Part shown: positions 61,001 to 64,000 of the stretch, in pieces | Numbering within the stretch: position 1 is the stretch's first letter | Layout: each line of letters starts with the position of its first letter | Assembly (NCBI GenBank): GCA_020630435.1 | Contig: JAHDBJ010000007.1 | Coordinates: 62,001-126,000 of the forward strand | Source of the DNA: Saprospiraceae bacterium | Lineage (GTDB): Bacteria; Bacteroidota; Bacteroidia; Chitinophagales; Saprospiraceae | Length of the DNA stretch: 64,000 bases | Direction of reading: 5' to 3' | The notes under the pieces: model-generated | What the model saw: the letters and a program-made list of their open reading frames with translations, nothing else | Databases searched by the model: none | What the model was told of the DNA's origin: nothing | Position numbers and translations under genes: made by a program

Positions 61001-61120
61001 GGTGTAACTCAAACAATTCAATCTGTACCACTGCCCTATCTTGTATCAGGCAACTATCTAATACGTATTATTGCCAATAACCAAGAACAAACTTTCCGAT
61101 TTCAGAAGATTAAAAATTAA
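58028..61120 (+). CDS. secreted LRR - Ig-like - subtilisin (S8) protease with T9SS-type C terminus
   Basis: The 1030-residue protein has a signal peptide (MKKVPLFLAFLLSTYCVYLK). An LRR cap and about twelve short leucine-rich repeats of the SDS22-like PDLSNNxxLxxLxCxxN kind follow (75-355), then an Ig-like domain (375-455). The S8 catalytic domain (about 570-830) has Asp in VAILDTGLD, His in HHGSHIAEI and Ser in NGTSFSTAYTSG, all present. The last 80 residues (FIHIYDISGRLVYNQTISG, SGNYLIRIIAN) resemble a type A sorting signal. It is likely an exported protease whose LRR part binds a target. It is paralogous to the next gene in its LRR/Ig half. Confidence 0.85.
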   Translation: MKKVPLFLAFLLSTYCVYLKAQLNIQDSLVLVDIYNNAGGSNWNNSNWLSNNPAHTWYGVTVSEGRVVGLDFDEQNLTGTLVDLSQLEALTFLNLNHNNLEEIENINNLTLLKELYLNNNNLTVLPNISGLVNLEKLWIQNNQLTTLPDLSNFSLLKELYCGSNLISDIPDLSHNINLEILALTTNNINELPDLSSNTKLTELHCSGNNITKIPDISNNINLTTLDCSRNALTYLPDLSNNAALSVISCANNLLIQLPNLSNNIKLTRLACANNLLTELPNLANNIELQEIWCFNNKITSLPNLSNLTKLSKIYCNDNQLKEIPNISNLLNLEEVNFSNNFLSFEDLEPILEHPNIDLFFAENFTEQTPDTISLVGNSRTYIDSTYTLSIDRIRGTNTIYEWYKNDVSLGEPSQDTFLHISQVSSNDDGVYRCIATNPLIPEITQYSTNFDVEVFAIDSLGGVYYPDQFLIEYVEQISYQEKQEMRDEFEATVIDSCMCGQRLEIWKIPNAILVTEDGETLYIVDDNGKKKRIRRKSKVNGADFHYVVNSDAQNYKPIQTTHHASSFYKKNKRSNANIKVAILDTGLDIFNESSPLFPYRWVNPYEDLLPDDKDGNCYQSDVYGVDISQRDSLPNDDHKKHHGSHIAEIIKHGLQPEDIEFIAVKTHDKNGWGNLFNTVCGIYYAMEKDVDIINASWSYKGLPSEILKNAIHRIGEQSNTLFITSAGNDATLTDTVPYYPASYDLDNILSVMSIDDNDKVPTFSNYGQSNIDLAARGVDVSSQNYGVKNGTSFSTAYTSGFAARMLYLNPELAPKELKQIIFDKLEYLPVLEQKCLSKSKLPDPLYENFEWLDFEAQVIDKTAVVLDWSTLFEVDLDNFEVQRSFDNINFSSIGNIVANNLTQNDYQFEDDYTLIDTLTSYYRIKINEKSGSYHYSETKKILFFTGHDFPVALLENPIVDNLSLFFQEVVNGGFIHIYDISGRLVYNQTISGVTQTIQSVPLPYLVSGNYLIRIIANNQEQTFRFQKIKN

Positions 61121-61241
61121 TTTGAAAAAGTTTTTTTTATTGTTATTAAAATTGACTGGTTACATTTTTCTGTCTAAATTTATAGCCCAATAGAGGAAAG
61201 TCTATTTTTCCGCACTATTGACTATCATGTAAACAAAGTAT

Positions 61242-62714
61242 ATGAGACAGATACTACTTGGTATTACTATTTTATTATCAATCTATTCATCCCCACTTCA
61301 AGCACAAGTTGATGTGCAAGATTCGCTCACACTTGTGGATATTTATAACAGTACAGGAGGCCCCAATTGGACAAATCATACGAATTGGTTGACGGCAAAT
61401 CCTGTTTCTACTTGGTATGGAGTGACGGTAACAGAAAAAAGAGTAACCGCACTAGATTTATCTGCTAATAATTTAACTGGAAAAATACCTAAACTATCAG
61501 GTCTAGATAAATTGTCAACGCTTGATATAGCAATAAACCCACTAAAGAAACTATCTAATCTTTCAAATTTAATTAACCTAGATACACTTATTATCTATGA
61601 TAATGATCTTCGGAAACTTCCTGATCTATCTAGGCTCGTAAATTTAAAATTTTTTATTTGTAGTAGTACTTTTATTAAAAATTTACCTGATTTATCGAAT
61701 CTAGTAAATTTAGAGACGTTAGATTGTACTAATAATTATCTTACTCAATTACCTGATTTATCTGGTTTAGTAGAACTTAAATATCTCAATTGCTCTGAAA
61801 ATCAATTAATACAGCTTCCTAACTTATCAAACCAAAAAAAATTAGAATATGTTAGTTGTCACCATAACAACCTAGAACAGTTGCCCAATTTATCGAATCT
61901 GGTAAATTTAGAGATTTTAGAGTGTAGTTTCAACAAACTAAAACGACTTCCAAGTTTAGATAAATTGATAAATCTAAAGGAACTTTCTTGTACAGTCAAT
62001 CAACTTGACAAGTTGCCGAACTTATCCAAATTATTAAATCTAGAACAATTATATTGTAATAGTAATCGACTCACCGAGTTCCCTGATATATCCAATCTTA
62101 GTAATCTCGATAGGTTATTTGTCTGTGATAATGCCCTTCCAATTGAGAGCTACAATCAAATTATTCATCATTCGACATATCCTTCTTTGGGTCTTAAATT
62201 TTCTCCCCAAGATGCTGCACCTTTTTTTTTAAAAGGAGAAGTTAAAGCATATATTGATAGTACATTTATCCTTAAAATAGATCGTAGCCGTGGAACAGAT
62301 ACTATCTATGAATGGTTTAAGGATAATGTTTCAATAAGTAAGCCTTCGCGAGATACCTTTTTACAAATTGATCAGCTATCGGGACAGGATGCTGGAACAT
62401 ATCATTGTGAAGCTCTCCATAAAGGAGCAGAAACCATGCAATATTCTCATAAGTTCGTATTAGACGTTTTACCTAGTCCCAACATCGAGGTAAAACAGAA
62501 TAGCCCTGTATGTTTTGGTGATGCTATAAAATTAATGGCAGGCGGCGGCGATATATACAAATGGATAGGCCCTAATGGATTCCATTCGACTGAACAAAAT
62601 CCAATTATCCCCAATGCCGATAAATCAAACGCTGGAACATATACCGTAACTATAAAAAAGTCTGGTTCTAGTATAACCCTTGCTACTACTATTGAGCTGT
62701 TAAAATGCCGCTAA
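61242..62714 (+). CDS. secreted LRR and Ig-like protein lacking a sorting domain
   Basis: The 490-residue protein has a signal peptide (MRQILLGITILLSIYSSPLQ, then AQVDVQDSL). The LRR cap (TGGPNWTNHTNWLTANPVST WYGVTV) and repeats of 21-23 residues (LPDLSNLVNLETLDCTNN) closely follow those of the 58028 protein. An Ig-like domain (about 325-410) and a second Ig/PKD-like module (410-488) with CFGDAIKLMAGGGDIYKWIG come next. The chain then stops at LLKCR without a protease or T9SS C-terminal domain, so it may be truncated or differently exported. Confidence 0.8.
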   Translation: MRQILLGITILLSIYSSPLQAQVDVQDSLTLVDIYNSTGGPNWTNHTNWLTANPVSTWYGVTVTEKRVTALDLSANNLTGKIPKLSGLDKLSTLDIAINPLKKLSNLSNLINLDTLIIYDNDLRKLPDLSRLVNLKFFICSSTFIKNLPDLSNLVNLETLDCTNNYLTQLPDLSGLVELKYLNCSENQLIQLPNLSNQKKLEYVSCHHNNLEQLPNLSNLVNLEILECSFNKLKRLPSLDKLINLKELSCTVNQLDKLPNLSKLLNLEQLYCNSNRLTEFPDISNLSNLDRLFVCDNALPIESYNQIIHHSTYPSLGLKFSPQDAAPFFLKGEVKAYIDSTFILKIDRSRGTDTIYEWFKDNVSISKPSRDTFLQIDQLSGQDAGTYHCEALHKGAETMQYSHKFVLDVLPSPNIEVKQNSPVCFGDAIKLMAGGGDIYKWIGPNGFHSTEQNPIIPNADKSNAGTYTVTIKKSGSSITLATTIELLKCR

Positions 62715-62949
62715 TCTAACTCGATTTTACTGCTCAAGTATTTCCTAGAAAAAAACAAAAACAAAAAATAGAAAAATTAAATTTTATTTTTTTAAAAAAA
62801 TTATTCTAGAAGGGAACTCTTTTCAAGAGGGATTAGTTATGCCTTTTGAAAAGCAGCATCTTAGGGTGAAGCTATACAATTGCTAGCCTTTAGTTTGATA
62901 ATTATATCAATCTATTGCTATTTTTTTCTAAAAATAAATTTTTACCTTT

Positions 62950-63537
62950 ATGACACTGATGAAGGAAAATAGAACAAAAGAGCAAAATAAACGCATATTT
63001 GAGGCAGAACTACTTCCTCAAATCGATGCATTGTACAACTTCGCTTACTACTTATGTCATAACGAAGAAGATGCGAATGATCTTGTACAAGAAACGTATA
63101 TGAAAGCCTACCGCTTTATTGCCAATTACGAAACAGGCACTAATGCAAAAGCATGGTTATTCAAGATATTGAAGAACGCTTTCATTAATCAATATAGGAA
63201 GTCTAAAAACCGTCCTAGTCAAGTGGACTATGAGGAAGTAGTCAATTTTCACAATGAAGAAAATGACACCAACCTAAGTAGCTATGTCGATCTTCGGGAA
63301 GAAATGTTTCAAGGGATGATGGGAGATGAAATCACAACAGCCATCAATGCCTTACCTGTGGATTTTCGAACGGTCATACTACTTTGTGATGTCGAGGGCT
63401 TTACATACGAAGAAATCTCGAAAATCATAGATATTCCGATAGGTACGGTACGCTCAAGATTGCATAGATCGAGAAATATGTTGAAAGAAAGTTTAAGAAA
63501 TTATGCAACTTCTTTGGGCTACAAAGAAAAAAGGTAA
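62950..63537 (+). CDS. ECF-family RNA polymerase sigma factor
   Basis: The protein is 195 residues from ATG 62950, with ATG 62959 (MKENRTKEQNKRIFEAELLP) as a good alternative. Region 2 is at about 25-95 (LYNFAYYLCHNEEDANDLVQ ETYMKAYRFI, TNAKAWLFKILKNAFINQYR). Region 4 is at about 130-185 (ALPVDFRTVILLCDVEGFTY EEISKIIDIPIGTVRSRLHR). It resembles the RpoE/SigW group. A terminator at 63546 and a small acidic/basic helical protein gene at 63650 follow. The latter is probably its anti-sigma factor. Confidence 0.93.
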   Translation: MTLMKENRTKEQNKRIFEAELLPQIDALYNFAYYLCHNEEDANDLVQETYMKAYRFIANYETGTNAKAWLFKILKNAFINQYRKSKNRPSQVDYEEVVNFHNEENDTNLSSYVDLREEMFQGMMGDEITTAINALPVDFRTVILLCDVEGFTYEEISKIIDIPIGTVRSRLHRSRNMLKESLRNYATSLGYKEKR

Positions 63538-63545
63538 TTTATTTT

Positions 63546-63582
63546 GATGAAATCAAGTGTATGCTTGGTTTCATCTTTTTTT
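63546..63582 (+). terminator. terminator between sigma factor and small downstream gene
   Basis: GATGAAATCAAG pairs with CTTGGTTTCATC (one mismatch), followed by seven T. The downstream gene therefore needs read-through or its own promoter. Confidence 0.75.
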
Positions 63583-63649
63583 ATAAAACTTAACACAAAG
63601 ACACCAACTAACATTAATCATTTTTTTGCAAATTTAAAATTTTAAGCTA

Positions 63650-63901
63650 ATGGGGAATTCAAAAAATATTAATCAAAAAGAGCTTTTCACCAAAGTGTCT
63701 TTGTACCTCGATCATGAGATGAATAGAGAAGAAGAAGCCAATTTTTTACAAGAAATAAAAACCAATCCTGCCTACCTTGAATTTTTAAGTAAAGAAAAAC
63801 ATTTCAGAGAAGCTATTCGTACTAGAATACAACGCCGTCAAGTCTCCCCTGCCTTAGTACAGTCCATCAAAGATAAAATTAGAGTTTCCACTTTAGGATA
63901 A
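63650..63901 (+). CDS. small anti-sigma-like protein
   Basis: The 83-residue, all-helical protein starts MGNSKNINQKELFTKVSLYL DHEM, with NREEEANFLQEIKTNPAYLE FL and a basic C-terminal half (REAIRTRIQRRQVSPALVQS). The layout (helix, D-x-E-x4-EE-x-NFLQEI pattern, 'nPay.efl.ke..fr' segment) resembles the cytosolic part of Bacteroidota anti-sigma factors. It has no transmembrane helix or zinc motif. It lies 112 nt after an ECF sigma gene on the same strand. Confidence 0.65.
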   Translation: MGNSKNINQKELFTKVSLYLDHEMNREEEANFLQEIKTNPAYLEFLSKEKHFREAIRTRIQRRQVSPALVQSIKDKIRVSTLG

Positions 63902-63930
63902 ATCAACCCAACAAACCAATGTTTGTTATC

Positions 63931-63975
63931 AATATTCTACTCCATAGAAATAATATGGGGTAGAATATTTTTTTG
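63931..63975 (+). terminator. terminator of the small anti-sigma-like gene
   Basis: AATATTCTACTCCATA pairs with TATGGGGTAGAATATT (one mismatch), followed by a T-run. Confidence 0.75.
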
Positions 63976-64000
63976 GATAAAAAATACTTCCCTAATTTCT

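Overview
The window looks like a chromosome segment of a low-GC member of the Bacteroidota. Evidence: several secreted proteins with type IX secretion (T9SS) C-terminal sorting domains, a PorP/SprF protein, a CHU_C-type sorting domain, promoters of the Bacteroidota form (TAnnTTTG at -7), and no Shine-Dalgarno pattern. The genus cannot be fixed from sequence alone; a Saprospiria- or Cytophagia-like bacterium would fit. No rRNA, tRNA or CRISPR array was seen.

Layout. 0-9.5 kb: DUF1572 fragment, methylmalonyl-CoA mutase, surface/secreted proteins, a FabG-like reductase beside a hydrolase remnant, and T9SS-related genes. 9.5-24.1 kb: a dense stress/dormancy-like island with five universal stress proteins, three CBS-pair proteins, a ribosome hibernation factor, Hsp20, an atypical lactate/malate dehydrogenase, a thioredoxin, a VIT1/CCC1 transporter, and a PAS histidine kinase followed by a REC-CRP/FNR fusion regulator. 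Five intergenic regions of this island carry the same regulatory layout: two FNR/CRP-like 14-mers (nTGAy-N4-rTCAn) spaced exactly 22 bp centre to centre, with a TAnnTTTG box whose first base lies 29.5 bp from the centre of the nearer operator. Four of the regions are divergent promoters that share one operator pair; in one of these, one arm has an imperfect -7 box. I infer that the REC-CRP regulator activates the whole island. 24.2-27.2 kb: a secreted M43 metalloprotease.

28.0-35.1 kb (minus strand): a retron of the kind encoding a HEAT/ARM-repeat protein and a winged-helix/SWIM protein (type XIII as I recall the classification). Between the SWIM gene and the reverse transcriptase lie three tandem, independently folding msr-msd units. 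Each has its own complementary a1/a2 ends and a different but self-complementary msd stem, inside a conserved frame. This array is the most unusual system in the window.

35.2-38.4 kb: remnants of a grasp-with-spasm RiPP maturation locus, a secreted hypothetical protein, an unknown protein and a LytTR response regulator. 39.3-46.5 kb: a T9SS-sorted protein, a membrane histidine kinase, an endonuclease/exonuclease/phosphatase-family protein and an FG-GAP protein. 46.8-53.6 kb: housekeeping genes (hisIE, methylmalonyl-CoA epimerase, aroQ, trpA, purQ), a flippase-like membrane protein and a sigma/anti-sigma/beta-repeat operon. 53.8-57.9 kb: a family of DsbD alpha-like domains ending in a full DsbD. 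58.0-62.7 kb: two paralogous LRR proteins, one fused to a subtilase. 62.9-64 kb: an ECF sigma factor and a small anti-sigma-like protein.
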